Shown piece after piece: positions 1 to 8,239 of a DNA stretch of 20,443 bases. The notes beneath the pieces were generated by a model. It worked only from the letters and a program-made list of their open reading frames with translations, had not been told where the DNA came from and ran no database searches. Source of the DNA: Bacteroides sp. CAG:1060 (GTDB lineage Bacteria; Bacteroidota; Bacteroidia; Bacteroidales; UBA932); the NCBI GenBank assembly GCA_000432655.1, contig HF986301.1:66159-86601 (forward strand), given 5' to 3'. Position 1 is the stretch's first letter; each line of letters begins with the position of its first letter. The position numbers and the translations under genes were made by a program.

Positions 1-2413
1 TGGTAGGAGGGACCAGGGTTTCCACCACAGTACCCAGATCTTTGATTCTAACCTGCTTGCCGGCCGCATTAGGGATGCTTATATTCTCAATATCCTCAAT
101 ATTCCTACGGAATTCCGGAGCATAACGCACACGGATATTGTATTCCTCGCCGTCTTCCCTGTAGTAGGAAGCTACCGTACCGCTCATCGCAGCGCTGAAA
201 GCGGCACCGGCCGTTGTGGAATTAAGTCCGTTAAGGGCAAGTTTGGTACGGTCGAAGTCCACCTGAAGTTCCGGAGTATATTCATCGCGGCTGAGGGTCA
301 CCTGAGCAAAAATCGGGTTCTCAAGCATCTTGGCCTGAATCTCTTTGGCAAAAGCATCCGAGTCTTCAAAACTGTATCCGTAGATTTCCACATCCACAGA
401 TGCAGCACCTCCCATACCCATACCACCGTCAGTCACGGTAGCCGTGCGTACTTCCGGATATTTGGCAATGATACCGCGAACAACATCGGCAATTTCGGCA
501 GAGCTGCGTTCACGCGTACTTGAAGTGCCGATATTGATATTCATGGAAACGATATGGGTACCGTTGCTCTGCATGCTTGCAAACGCATTGTCAGAATCAG
601 CCTGTCCGAACGAGCCGTTGAATACTTTGATTTCAGGCACTGCGGCCACAATCTCATCGTACACCTTGTAGTAGAAGTCTCTGGTCACATCCTGCGCGGT
701 GCCGTTAGGGAGCTTGATGGTCGCGGAAATCCGTTCTGAATCTCCACGAGGGAAATACTCCGTCTTGATACCGGGAACGAGGAACACCAGCGACAATACG
801 AACATCACTACAAACACGGACACCACGACAACGCCACGCTTCACGGACCATCTTATGACGTGCGCATAACCTCTTGAAATCCAGCTAATCACCTTATTGA
901 AAGGCACGAAAAGCCACTGATAGAGTTTGCCGTGACTCTTTTCGGCGGTAAGCCACCTGGAGCACAACATCGGCACAAACGTAAGAGCCGCGGTGGTGGA
1001 TACAATCATAATGATGCTGACTATCCATCCGAGCTGACTGAACATGATGCCGGCCATTCCTTGAACCATGGTAAGCGGGAGGAATACGCAGAGCATGGTA
1101 AGCGTGGACGCCACTACGGAAATACCCACTTCTCCGGTGCCATGCACGGCAGCCTCTTCAGGTTTCTCTCCTCGCGCGAGATGCGTTGATACATTTTCCA
1201 GAACTACGATTGCATCATCCACCACCATACCGATTGCTATCGCAAGTGCGGACATGGAAATGATGTTGAGCGTACTGCCGGTTGCAAACAGATATACCAG
1301 CGAAGCCAGAAGCGCAATCGGAATGGACAGCACAATGATAACCGTGGACTTGAAATTTCCAAGGAACAGGAACACCACAAGCATAACCACAATGAACGTT
1401 ATCAATATCGTTTCCACCAAAGTGTGGATGGTATTGATAATCTCGGTGGAGCCATCATTGATTACCGTTATCTTAATATCGGAAGGCAGCGTCTTTTCTA
1501 TCTGCTTGAGCTGCTTCTTTACATCACGGATAACATTGACGGTATTGGCGCCGGACTGCTTCTGGATAGTGACACGGGCAGCCCTTATTCCGTCAGTGTA
1601 AGACTCCTGCTCTCTCTCTTCCGGACCGTCGTCCAACGTGGCGACATCACGAAGATATACGATATCTCCGTTGTGATTGCCCACTACGACATCCAACAGT
1701 TCGGCCGGATCGGAAAACTCTTTCTGAACCCTGAGCGTATAAGTCTGACTGCCGATGTCTATATTTCCGGACGGGATGTTCTTGTTCTCCGCAGAAATCA
1801 CCTGAGCGATGGAAGATACGGTAAGTCCATACGCCTGAAGTCTTGACGGGTCGCAGTAAACTTTTATCTCTCGGCTTGGTGCACCGATGACAGATACGGT
1901 TCCCACTCCGCTTACGCGGGCAAGAGGTGTGGCCAACTTGTCATCAAGAATCTTATCAAGTCCCTGCAAGCTCTCGTTTGCGGTGGCAGAAAGCAGCATA
2001 ATAGGCATATCATCCGCGCTGAACTTGAAAATGGTCGGAAGAGACGCTCCGTCCGGAAGCGTCGAACTTACCATATCAAGCTTGTCCCGGACATTGTTGG
2101 TAGCTTCATCTATGTCTGTTCCGTACTCGAATGTGAGAGTAAGCAAGGAGATGTTCTCCTTGGACTGAGAATTGAGCTCCTTGAGATCCGCTACACCGTT
2201 GAGTGCATTCTCAAGGACTTTGGTCAGGTTGCTCTCAATATCCCTGGCATTGGCCCCGGGATAAGAGGACATGACCATGATGGTATTTGCGTCAAAATCC
2301 GGAAACTGTGCGATGGATACTCTGCTTAGCGAGAACAATCCCAATATCGCACAGGCGACAAATATGAGCGTGGTAGTTACCGGATGCTTGACCGCTGAAC
2401 GATAAATACTCAT
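1..2413 (-). CDS. RND-family efflux pump, inner membrane subunit (AcrB/MexB-like, HAE1 type), C-terminus cut by window edge
   Basis: Proton-driven inner membrane pump that binds substrates from the periplasm or outer leaflet and passes them to the adaptor and outer membrane channel encoded just upstream. The frame is open from the ATG at 2413 to base 1, giving about 804 of roughly 1,030 to 1,060 residues expected for the family. It begins MSIYRSAVKHPVTT, followed by the first transmembrane helix. Residues around 391-404 read IGMVVDDAIVVLEN. Asp399 and Asp400 match the proton-relay pair of transmembrane helix 4 (Asp407/Asp408 in AcrB). The second periplasmic half starts after a transmembrane stretch near VVVVSVFVVMFVLSLVFLVP. 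The start overlaps the adaptor stop as ATGA, so translation is probably coupled. Substrate cannot be told from sequence; drug, bile salt or fatty acid export are all possible. The family call is firm; only the end is missing. Confidence 0.95.
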   Translation of the reverse strand, partial: MSIYRSAVKHPVTTTLIFVACAILGLFSLSRVSIAQFPDFDANTIMVMSSYPGANARDIESNLTKVLENALNGVADLKELNSQSKENISLLTLTFEYGTDIDEATNNVRDKLDMVSSTLPDGASLPTIFKFSADDMPIMLLSATANESLQGLDKILDDKLATPLARVSGVGTVSVIGAPSREIKVYCDPSRLQAYGLTVSSIAQVISAENKNIPSGNIDIGSQTYTLRVQKEFSDPAELLDVVVGNHNGDIVYLRDVATLDDGPEEREQESYTDGIRAARVTIQKQSGANTVNVIRDVKKQLKQIEKTLPSDIKITVINDGSTEIINTIHTLVETILITFIVVMLVVFLFLGNFKSTVIIVLSIPIALLASLVYLFATGSTLNIISMSALAIAIGMVVDDAIVVLENVSTHLARGEKPEEAAVHGTGEVGISVVASTLTMLCVFLPLTMVQGMAGIMFSQLGWIVSIIMIVSTTAALTFVPMLCSRWLTAEKSHGKLYQWLFVPFNKVISWISRGYAHVIRWSVKRGVVVVSVFVVMFVLSLVFLVPGIKTEYFPRGDSERISATIKLPNGTAQDVTRDFYYKVYDEIVAAVPEIKVFNGSFGQADSDNAFASMQSNGTHIVSMNINIGTSSTRERSSAEIADVVRGIIAKYPEVRTATVTDGGMGMGGAASVDVEIYGYSFEDSDAFAKEIQAKMLENPIFAQVTLSRDEYTPELQVDFDRTKLALNGLNSTTAGAAFSAAMSGTVASYYREDGEEYNIRVRYAPEFRRNIEDIENISIPNAAGKQVRIKDLGTVVETLVPPT

Positions 2414-3429
2414 TTTACAACCTCCACTTTATCACCGGACTTCAATACGGACTGTCCCTTTACAACTACTATCTCGCCTTCAGAAAGACCGGACAGCACT
2501 TCATATTTACCATCAAAGAACCTTCCGAGAGTTATTATGCGCGCCTCCACGGTGGAATCCGCCTTAAGAACATACACAAGCTTCTGTCCGGAGCCCTGCT
2601 GCTTCACCACGGCGGCATCAGGAATCACTACGCTGTCAGTATCGCCCATGTTGAGCGAGGCCTTTGCATACATTCCTGGGCGAAGACGGGCAGATGAATT
2701 GGCCACCTGCACCTCAACATTGAATGTATGGGAAACCGCATCCATGGTAGGATAAAGGCGCACTACGGATCCCTTGAATACTTCTCCCGGCAGCGCATCC
2801 GCCAGCACCGTAACCTTGTCCCCTTTTGAAACCTTGGTATAGTCAGTTTCCGAAACCGCTACTAAAAGTTTCACCGGAGAAATCTGCTGGACCGTGTAAA
2901 TTGGTGAAGACATCGAATACATATCCCCGACGTCATAGTTCCTTGCCGTAACGACACCGCTTATAGGAGAGCGCAGAACGGTATTCTCAAGAAGATTGTC
3001 ATAAGAACTCTTGGAAACCTTGAAAGCAAGTTCCATGGATTCGAATTCTGACTGCGAAAGCCCGCCTTCTTTGTAGAGTTGGCGGCATCTTTCAAGCTCT
3101 GTCTCATCATTCTTAAGTTTCAGGGCCGCCTGATCAAGCTGCACCCTGTCTATCTCGGCCAGAATCTGGCCCTGCTTTACAAAATCCCCCACTTCCACAT
3201 TCAGCTTACGGATTCTGCCGGCATTCTGCGGAGTGATATTATTGACAATATTGGCCTGGACCGTAGTTGCATAACCGGTCTCATGGGAAACCGTTTCCTT
3301 TACGGTAGTATAAACCTCAACAATGGCTGTTTTCTCTTCTTCCACCGGTGCTGCTTCCTGCTTGCGTGCACCACATGAGCTCGCCAGCACAATTACGGCA
3401 AGCCCGTACATTAAACTTCTTATTTTCAT
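2410..3429 (-). CDS. Efflux RND transporter periplasmic adaptor (membrane fusion protein), lipoprotein
   Basis: Periplasmic adaptor that joins the RND pump (next gene) to the TolC-type channel (previous gene). I chose the ATG at 3429 because it gives a clean lipoprotein signal peptide, MKIRSLMYGLAVIVLASSC, with the lipid-modified Cys at residue 19. An ATG at 3447, overlapping the tolC stop, is possible but would add six non-hydrophobic residues. The layout is typical of the HlyD/AcrA family. The first lipoyl half is at about residues 65-94 (NAGRIRKLNVEVGDFVKQGQ), a short helical hairpin at 95-150, the second lipoyl half at 151-181 (LRSPISGVVTARNYDVGDMY), then the beta-barrel and membrane-proximal domains to residue 339. 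The length is normal for compact Bacteroidota adaptors. The stop TGA overlaps the pump ATG. Its position between tolC and the pump gene supports one transcript of three genes. Confidence 0.94.
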   Translation of the reverse strand: MKIRSLMYGLAVIVLASSCGARKQEAAPVEEEKTAIVEVYTTVKETVSHETGYATTVQANIVNNITPQNAGRIRKLNVEVGDFVKQGQILAEIDRVQLDQAALKLKNDETELERCRQLYKEGGLSQSEFESMELAFKVSKSSYDNLLENTVLRSPISGVVTARNYDVGDMYSMSSPIYTVQQISPVKLLVAVSETDYTKVSKGDKVTVLADALPGEVFKGSVVRLYPTMDAVSHTFNVEVQVANSSARLRPGMYAKASLNMGDTDSVVIPDAAVVKQQGSGQKLVYVLKADSTVEARIITLGRFFDGKYEVLSGLSEGEIVVVKGQSVLKSGDKVEVVK

Positions 3430-3439
3430 TTTTCCGCTA

Positions 3440-4885
3440 TTATTCATTTGTAAAATCAGCACCGATGTGGCTTTCAAGATTAGCCTTCGCCACAAGATAA
3501 TTATATACCGCCTGCGAAGAAGTCAAGCGAGCCTGGGTGAGCGCCAACTGCGCGTCATTCAAATCCGTAAGCGTATTCTTTCCGACGCTGTAAGACTTGC
3601 TTGCAATATCATAGGCCTTACCTGCAGACTCCACGGCACTAAGCGCAGAAGAATAACTCTTGACTGCCGTATCCATAGTGTTGAGGCATTGTCTGATGGC
3701 TATCCTGAGCTGACGTTCGGTCTCCTGGGTCTGAATGGCAAGCTCATCTGCCTGCACACGGGCCTGACGGACCGCATTTGCCCTCTTGCCGCCGGCGAAT
3801 ATAGGCACCTGAAGACTCAATCCGACGTACGAATACGGTGACCACCGGTAAGTATTGAACTTGAAATCATTGGTCATGGCATTCATGCTGTACGAGAAAG
3901 ACAATGCGATGCTCGGCAGACTGGCATATTCCTGCGCCTTGATACTGGCTGCCAACTGCTGCGCCTGAATGTCAAGCTGACGAAGGGAAGAATTCCCTGA
4001 CAAGTCCGGCTGCTCCATGCAGACCGACACTTCGAGAAGTTCGTCATCATAATCAAGCAGCGTCCCGTCGACATCTATTTCTTCCGAAAGATCCACTCCC
4101 ATCACGGCTTTCAACTGCCATAAAGACAGAACCACGGAATTTTCCGCATCAAACACATTAGGGATTGCATTGGCAAGACTTGTCTTGGCCCGGGCAAGGT
4201 CGAGCTCTGAAGCTTTCTGGGCATTGTACTTCCGCTGAGTCTGCTCAAGATTTGCGAGAGCATTCTCATAGACTGACTTATAGACACCAAACGCCTCTTT
4301 GGCAAGAAGACAGGCAAAATAAGCCTGCTTGACCTGTTTCACCATCTCAAGCTTGGAACTGCGTGCCTTTTCAACGGCCAGTTCGACATCCATATCAGAA
4401 ATTTTCAGGCTTTGCCACAACTGCGCATTGACAAGCGGCATGGAAGCAGAAACTCCTGCCGACCATGTGTTCCAACGTCCTACTTCGAACCCGCCGCCGG
4501 CAGCAGTTGAAGAAGAGGATGAAGAAGACGAATCGCCTTTACCTTCACCTTTACCTTCGCCTTCACCTTTACCTCCGCCCATACCCGGCATGTCGAAATC
4601 CATATACATAACCTGCTTCTTGATTGTGCGCTGATATGCAGCATTCCCGTCAATCTGCGGGAACAGCGAGGCATACGAACCTTTTCTTGCATACCCCGTT
4701 CTAAGGACTTCCATATCTGCCACTTTCACGGACGCGTTCTCACTAAGCGCAATCTCAAGCGCCTGCTCAATGGAAATCACTTTCGTAGCCGTCTTGCTGC
4801 TGTCCGCTGCCTCCGCCATATCCTGGGCGGAAAGAGAAACGGACATTGCCATGACAGCAAATAAAGTAAACAACATTCTTTTCAT
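3440..4885 (-). CDS. TolC-family outer membrane efflux protein
   Basis: Outer membrane channel of the tripartite pump and first gene of the operon. It is 481 residues and starts with a signal peptide, MKRMLFTLFAVMAMSVSLSA, probably cleaved before QDMAEA. Two OEP-type repeats are visible. Each has a heptad-rich helical stretch (residues about 36-70 and 160-260, then about 300-330 and 380-470) and amphipathic beta strands such as WSAGVSASMPLVNAQLW and YVGLSLQVPIFAGGKRANA. The motif PIFAGGKR, followed by a long Ala/Gln-rich helix, is characteristic of the family. An unusual run of Gly/Lys/Glu and then Ser occupies residues 101-132, between the first two beta strands. The gene ends 10 bases before the adaptor ATG. 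No Shine-Dalgarno sequence precedes the start; a hairpin and T-run lie immediately upstream. Confidence 0.94.
   Translation of the reverse strand: MKRMLFTLFAVMAMSVSLSAQDMAEAADSSKTATKVISIEQALEIALSENASVKVADMEVLRTGYARKGSYASLFPQIDGNAAYQRTIKKQVMYMDFDMPGMGGGKGEGEGKGEGKGDSSSSSSSSTAAGGGFEVGRWNTWSAGVSASMPLVNAQLWQSLKISDMDVELAVEKARSSKLEMVKQVKQAYFACLLAKEAFGVYKSVYENALANLEQTQRKYNAQKASELDLARAKTSLANAIPNVFDAENSVVLSLWQLKAVMGVDLSEEIDVDGTLLDYDDELLEVSVCMEQPDLSGNSSLRQLDIQAQQLAASIKAQEYASLPSIALSFSYSMNAMTNDFKFNTYRWSPYSYVGLSLQVPIFAGGKRANAVRQARVQADELAIQTQETERQLRIAIRQCLNTMDTAVKSYSSALSAVESAGKAYDIASKSYSVGKNTLTDLNDAQLALTQARLTSSQAVYNYLVAKANLESHIGADFTNE
4490..4585 (-). repeat. Low-complexity Gly-Lys-Glu / poly-Ser coding tract inside tolC
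   Basis: These bases encode residues 101-132 of the TolC-family protein. The segment starts with Gly-rich residues, then imperfect KGEG repeats (GKGEGEGKGEGKGD), then eight serines in a row and TAAGGG. Serine codons are mixed (TCG, TCT, TCA, TCC), so the run is not a simple homopolymer, but the KGEG part is a near-repeat of AAAGGTGAAGGT units. The tract sits between the first and second predicted beta strands, which places it in an extracellular loop if the fold follows TolC. Confidence 0.8.
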
Positions 4886-4931
4886 AAAAAATTTTATCTG
4901 GCGGCAGTATTACAAATACCGAGCCAGATAA
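4886..4931 (-). terminator. Hairpin with T-run between lgt and tolC; terminator or leader attenuator
   Basis: On the minus strand, arms TTATCTGGC (4931-4923) and GCCAGATAA (4902-4894) pair perfectly over 9 bp. Inside them GTATT and AATAC pair around a three-base loop, with a small asymmetric internal loop between the two helices. The lower arm is followed by AATTTTTT, which runs directly into the tolC ATG at 4885. This is the form of an intrinsic terminator for the lgt transcript. No convincing promoter lies between the hairpin and tolC, so transcription of tolC must either read through it or begin upstream of it, with the hairpin in the leader. A weak -7-like TAATTTTA is at 4958-4951 on the minus strand. 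Confidence 0.7.
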
Positions 4932-4961
4932 CAGGAAATAACATCGTTATTAAAATTATTT

Positions 4962-5855
4962 TTAAAATTTGGAATGAGCCACCGGTTTGTCGTCTTTATG
5001 CGCATCTTTCCTGCCGTTCCCTGAAGGTCGGACAAGCAAGTCTGGTGACTTTCTGACATAGGACAGCACGAGCATCACTATACCGGCCACAATGAAAGGT
5101 ATGGAGAGCAGCTGCCCCATATCAAGTACCATCGACTCCTCAAATCCTACCTGCGGCTCCTTTATGAATTCTATCAGAAACCGCATACCGAAACATCCGA
5201 GAAGGAAGAATCCGAAATAGAACCCTCTGTACACCTTGTCAGCCTTAAACCGATATATCAGCACCATGATAATACCGAGCACAAGGTAAGACAGCGCCTC
5301 ATACAACTGTGTAGGATGTTTTGGAACCGTTTCCCCCCTCAACTCGAAAATAAAGCCCCATGGCAGAGACGTCTCGTCTCCGTAAATCTCCGAATTGAAC
5401 AGATTCCCAAGCCTTATCATACATCCCGCGAATGCCACCGTTATGCACAATCTGTCAATAACCCACAAGAAATCAAGGCCTTCCTTCTTCCCATACTTGG
5501 CAGAGAACCACCATACGGCAAGCAGCAGCGCTATTGCGCCACCGTGACTCGCAAGCCCTCCTTTCCACGGCATGAATATCTCCAGAAAACCACTCCAGGA
5601 GCCAAAATAGTAATCAGGCTGATAAAAGATACAATGACCGAGCCTCGCACCGACTATTGTAGCGACAAGAACGGAGACAAACAGCGGGTCCATCAACCTC
5701 GTATCAGCTTTTTCCCTTGTAAAGAACCATTTGAAGAGATACCAGCCTATCACGAATACGGAGGCAAACAGCAACCCGTACCACCGGATTTGAAGTCCCC
5801 CGATATGAAACAGCACCGGATCCACGTTCCAATGCACAAAAAGCAGATTCATCAT
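4962..5855 (-). CDS. lgt: Prolipoprotein diacylglyceryl transferase
   Basis: Inner membrane enzyme that moves diacylglycerol from phosphatidylglycerol to the lipobox cysteine of prolipoproteins, the first step of lipoprotein maturation. The 297-residue protein has about seven hydrophobic segments. It carries the family residues: His104 in ASHGGA, Arg148 and Glu156 in RLGNLFNSEIYG (the Lgt signature), HPTQLYE at 180-186, and Arg225/Glu229 in RFLIEF. It starts at the ATG at 5855; a second ATG three bases later is equally possible. The polar tail after residue 268 is longer than the catalytic core needs and is a common variable end. It lies 14 bases after the methyltransferase stop, so the two are probably cotranscribed. 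A hairpin follows the stop. The window encodes at least two of its likely clients, the efflux adaptor and the lipoprotein at the right end. Confidence 0.96.
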   Translation of the reverse strand: MMNLLFVHWNVDPVLFHIGGLQIRWYGLLFASVFVIGWYLFKWFFTREKADTRLMDPLFVSVLVATIVGARLGHCIFYQPDYYFGSWSGFLEIFMPWKGGLASHGGAIALLLAVWWFSAKYGKKEGLDFLWVIDRLCITVAFAGCMIRLGNLFNSEIYGDETSLPWGFIFELRGETVPKHPTQLYEALSYLVLGIIMVLIYRFKADKVYRGFYFGFFLLGCFGMRFLIEFIKEPQVGFEESMVLDMGQLLSIPFIVAGIVMLVLSYVRKSPDLLVRPSGNGRKDAHKDDKPVAHSKF

Positions 5856-5869
5856 ATTCTTCTATACCT

Positions 5870-6787
5870 TTATCTTTTCAACCTAACGACTATTGACAGC
5901 GGCAGCACTTTGCCGAATTTATCCTTCAACGCCAGTTCGCCCGACTGCATCTCATAGCCTGCCTCTCCAAGGCCGAACGCCTGACGAAGCACGGTCTCCC
6001 CAAGCAGTGGAGAGAAACCGTTGGAATAGAGATTCAACACAAGAAAACTGCTGACCGGGGACAAAATAGCTCCGACAGATTTCATCATATCGAAAAGACA
6101 CTCGTCAAGTTTCCATTTTTCACCGTCGGGTCCGTGTCCATAGGCGGGAGGGTCCATGATAATGCCATCATACACATTGCCTCGTCGCTGCTCGCGCTTA
6201 GCGAATTTCATTGCATCTTCCACAATCCACCGGATACCGTCAAGACCGGACGCTTCCATATTGCCCCGTGCCCAAGTGACCACCTGGCGTACCGAATCAA
6301 GATGTGTAACGTCGGCGCCCGCAGCCTTGGCCGCAAGAGAAGCGGCTCCCGTATAGGCAAAAAGGTTCAGCACTTTCGGCGTACGGCCAAGCTTGTTTTT
6401 CAATTCCTTGGTATTCCGGAAAATATACTCCCAATTCGGAGCCTGCTCCGGGAACACTCCCACGTGCTTGAAAGATGTAAGTCCCAGCCTCAACGAGAAC
6501 TTCAACCCGTCAGACGCACCTGGATATTCAATATACCACTGGTCTTCTGTTTTTTTCAACCTTTCCCATATTCCGCTATCCTCCTTGCCCGCTTTTCCAA
6601 ACCCGGCACCGGGACGGAATCTGGTATGGGCGATACGGCCCCACTCGCCAAGACTCATACTCTTGTTCCACAGAGCCTTGGGTTCAGGTCTTATGATACA
6701 GTAGCCACCGAATCTCTCGAGCTTCTCCCCGTCGCCGGAGTCTATAAGCTCATAATCTTTCCACAACTTTCCCGGATATTCCGTCAT
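5870..6787 (-). CDS. Class I SAM-dependent methyltransferase, RlmI-like (probable rRNA methyltransferase)
   Basis: Predicted cytoplasmic methyltransferase of the family that includes the 23S rRNA cytosine-C5 enzyme RlmI. With the ATG at 6787 it has 305 residues. Motif I is at about residues 139-152 (VLNLFAYTGAASLA). An acidic residue follows in THLDSV, and DPPAYG at 212-217 is the motif IV typical of base methyltransferases, followed by a GPDGEKWKLDE stretch. The N-terminal about 45 residues (GYCIIRPEPKALW) do not look like a full PUA domain, so RNA recognition may differ from RlmI. The frame extends to a TTG at 6811, but that codon lies inside the predicted -7 box (6809-6816), so the ATG at 6787 is preferred. 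It is first in a likely two-gene transcript with lgt and diverges from pgk. Fold confidence is high; the exact target base is not known. Confidence 0.85.
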   Translation of the reverse strand: MTEYPGKLWKDYELIDSGDGEKLERFGGYCIIRPEPKALWNKSMSLGEWGRIAHTRFRPGAGFGKAGKEDSGIWERLKKTEDQWYIEYPGASDGLKFSLRLGLTSFKHVGVFPEQAPNWEYIFRNTKELKNKLGRTPKVLNLFAYTGAASLAAKAAGADVTHLDSVRQVVTWARGNMEASGLDGIRWIVEDAMKFAKREQRRGNVYDGIIMDPPAYGHGPDGEKWKLDECLFDMMKSVGAILSPVSSFLVLNLYSNGFSPLLGETVLRQAFGLGEAGYEMQSGELALKDKFGKVLPLSIVVRLKR

Positions 6788-6808
6788 AACGATTTTTCCA
6801 TTAGGATA

Positions 6809-6816
6809 CAAAGATA
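6809..6816 (-). promoter_or_regulatory. Predicted -7 box TATCTTTG for the methyltransferase-lgt transcript
   Basis: Read on the minus strand, the bases are TATCTTTG, an exact match to the Bacteroidota -7 consensus TAnnTTTG. Transcription would start about seven bases beyond it, near 6802, leaving a leader of about 15 bases before the ATG at 6787. I see no good -33 TTTG at the usual 19-21 base distance. It faces the pgk box across 13 bases. Confidence 0.6.
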
Positions 6817-6829
6817 TTGATAAAATTGC

Positions 6830-6837
6830 TAAATTTG
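6830..6837 (+). promoter_or_regulatory. Predicted -7 box TAAATTTG for pgk
   Basis: TAAATTTG followed by CA matches TAnnTTTG exactly and lies 33 bases before the pgk ATG. The expected start of transcription is near 6844. The -33 region is not well matched. It forms a face-to-face pair with the minus-strand box at 6809-6816. Confidence 0.65.
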
Positions 6838-6870
6838 CACCTCGGAAAACAACAAATACGCTATATTATT

Positions 6871-8124
6871 ATGCAGCAACACATTGACTCTTACGATTTC
6901 GCTGGCAAAAAAGCCATTGTTCGTGTGGATTTCAACGTCCCTCTAAATGAGAATTTCGAAATCACTGATGACACCCGTATCCGTGCGGCAATTCCTACGC
7001 TCAAGAAGGTTCTTGCAGGCGGCGGCTCCCTTATCATCATGTCTCACCTCGGACGCCCGAAGGGTGTTACAGACAAGTTCTCTCTCAAGCACATCGTGGC
7101 ACACGTATCAGAGTGCCTCGGCGTACCTGTAAAATTTGCTACGGACTGCATGAAGGCCCAGGCCGAAGTGGCTGCCCTCAAGCCGGGTGAAGCTCTTCTC
7201 CTTGAGAACCTCCGTTTCTACGCAGAAGAAGAGGGCAAACCTCGCGGACTCGCAGAGGATGCAAGCGACGAAGAGAAGAAAGCAGCCAAAGCAGCTGTAA
7301 AGGAAAGCCAGAAAGAGTTCGTAAAGACTCTCGCATCCTATGCCGACTGCTACATCAACGACGCTTTCGGTACAGCACACCGCGCTCACGCATCTACCGC
7401 TCTTATAGCCAAGTTCTTCCCTAACGACAAGATGTTCGGATATCTTATGGAGGGAGAAATCAAGGCTATCGACAATGTACTGAAGAACGCACAGCGTCCT
7501 TTCACCGCAATTATCGGAGGCTCCAAGGTATCTTCCAAACTTGCCGTTCTTGAGAACCTTCTCGACAAGGTGGACAACCTCATCATCGGTGGTGGTATGG
7601 GATACACATTCATCAAGGCACAGGGTGGAAAAATCGGCAATTCTCTTCACGAAGACGAACTTATGCCTCAGGCTCTTGAAATCCTTGCAAAGGCTAAGGA
7701 GAAAGGTGTCAACATCTACCTCTCTACTCAGACTGTCGTTGCCGATGACTTCAGCAACGAAGCCAACACCAAGCTTGTTTCATCTCACGACATCCCTGAA
7801 GGATGGGAAGGAATGGATGCCGGCGCAGAATCTCTTGAGACTTGGAAGAAAGTTATCCTCGGCTCCAAGACTATCCTCTGGAATGGTCCTGTAGGAGTAT
7901 TTGAAATGCCTGCTTTCGCCAAGGGAACTCTTCAGATAGCAGAAGACCTCGCAGAGGCAACGGCAGCAGGAGCATACACCCTCGTAGGAGGAGGAGACTC
8001 AGTAGCAGCTGTCACACAGATGGGTTACGCCAACAAGGTCAGCTACGTTTCCACCGGTGGTGGCGCCATGCTTGAGGCCCTCGAAGGCAAGGACCTCCCT
8101 GGTATCGCAGCTATCCGCGAATAA
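6871..8124 (+). CDS. pgk: Phosphoglycerate kinase
   Basis: Glycolytic enzyme that makes ATP and 3-phosphoglycerate from 1,3-bisphosphoglycerate and ADP in the cytoplasm. The 417-residue length is normal for the phylum. Visible landmarks are RVDFNVPL at residues 18-25 (substrate-binding signature), SHLGRP at 58-63, [13 protein letters not shown] near 163-175, [15 protein letters not shown] in the hinge region, WNGPVGVFE, and the nucleotide-phosphate loop [10 protein letters not shown] near the end. The charged insertion around residues 120-150 (rich in Glu, Lys and Ala) is a form I associate with Bacteroidales PGKs. The frame opens at a TTG at 6817, but that is upstream of the predicted -7 box, so the ATG at 6871 is the start. 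The gene appears monocistronic: its own promoter upstream and a strong hairpin downstream. Frequent C-ending codons fit high expression (inference). Confidence 0.98.
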   Translation: MQQHIDSYDFAGKKAIVRVDFNVPLNENFEITDDTRIRAAIPTLKKVLAGGGSLIIMSHLGRPKGVTDKFSLKHIVAHVSECLGVPVKFATDCMKAQAEVAALKPGEALLLENLRFYAEEEGKPRGLAEDASDEEKKAAKAAVKESQKEFVKTLASYADCYINDAFGTAHRAHASTALIAKFFPNDKMFGYLMEGEIKAIDNVLKNAQRPFTAIIGGSKVSSKLAVLENLLDKVDNLIIGGGMGYTFIKAQGGKIGNSLHEDELMPQALEILAKAKEKGVNIYLSTQTVVADDFSNEANTKLVSSHDIPEGWEGMDAGAESLETWKKVILGSKTILWNGPVGVFEMPAFAKGTLQIAEDLAEATAAGAYTLVGGGDSVAAVTQMGYANKVSYVSTGGGAMLEALEGKDLPGIAAIRE

Positions 8125-8141
8125 TCCGGATTGAATATATC

Positions 8142-8186
8142 AAAATAAGAGTTCAAAAGTTTGTATGGCTTTTGAACTCTTATTTT
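8142..8186 (+). terminator. Bidirectional intrinsic terminator between pgk and the DUF2723 gene
   Basis: AAAATAAGAGTTCAAAAG (8142-8159) pairs perfectly with CTTTTGAACTCTTATTTT (8169-8186): 18 bp with a 9-base loop. It starts 17 bases after the pgk stop and ends 53 bases before the stop of the opposing gene. The T-rich descending arm on each strand makes it usable in both directions. The rest of the 8125-8239 gap holds only a short 5-bp hairpin (TCCGC/GCGGA). Confidence 0.88.
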
Positions 8187-8239
8187 TAATGCTTTCCGCC
8201 GCAGCGGAGCTTCGTCGATGGCAATGCCACGCAACCAGA

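Noticed and set aside
4894..4931. The palindrome before tolC as a TetR-type operator
   Set aside because: The T-run directly after the stem on the minus strand fits a transcription hairpin better. An operator remains possible, but there is no regulator gene nearby to support it.
5316..5957. Plus-strand open frame of 213 codons opposite lgt and the methyltransferase
   Set aside because: It lies wholly antisense to two confidently identified genes, its translation has no recognisable domain, and its composition (many Pro, Arg, His) fits a shadow frame.
6809..6819. TTG start codons for the methyltransferase (6811) and pgk (6817)
   Set aside because: One lies inside the methyltransferase -7 box and the other upstream of the pgk -7 box; later ATG codons give N-termini usual for the families.
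6134..6820. Plus-strand open frame of 228 codons opposite the methyltransferase
   Set aside because: Antisense to clear catalytic motifs and without a promoter or domain of its own.
8188..8239. Small RNA gene in the pgk-DUF2723 gap
   Set aside because: Only a 5-bp hairpin is present, with no promoter box or second terminator.
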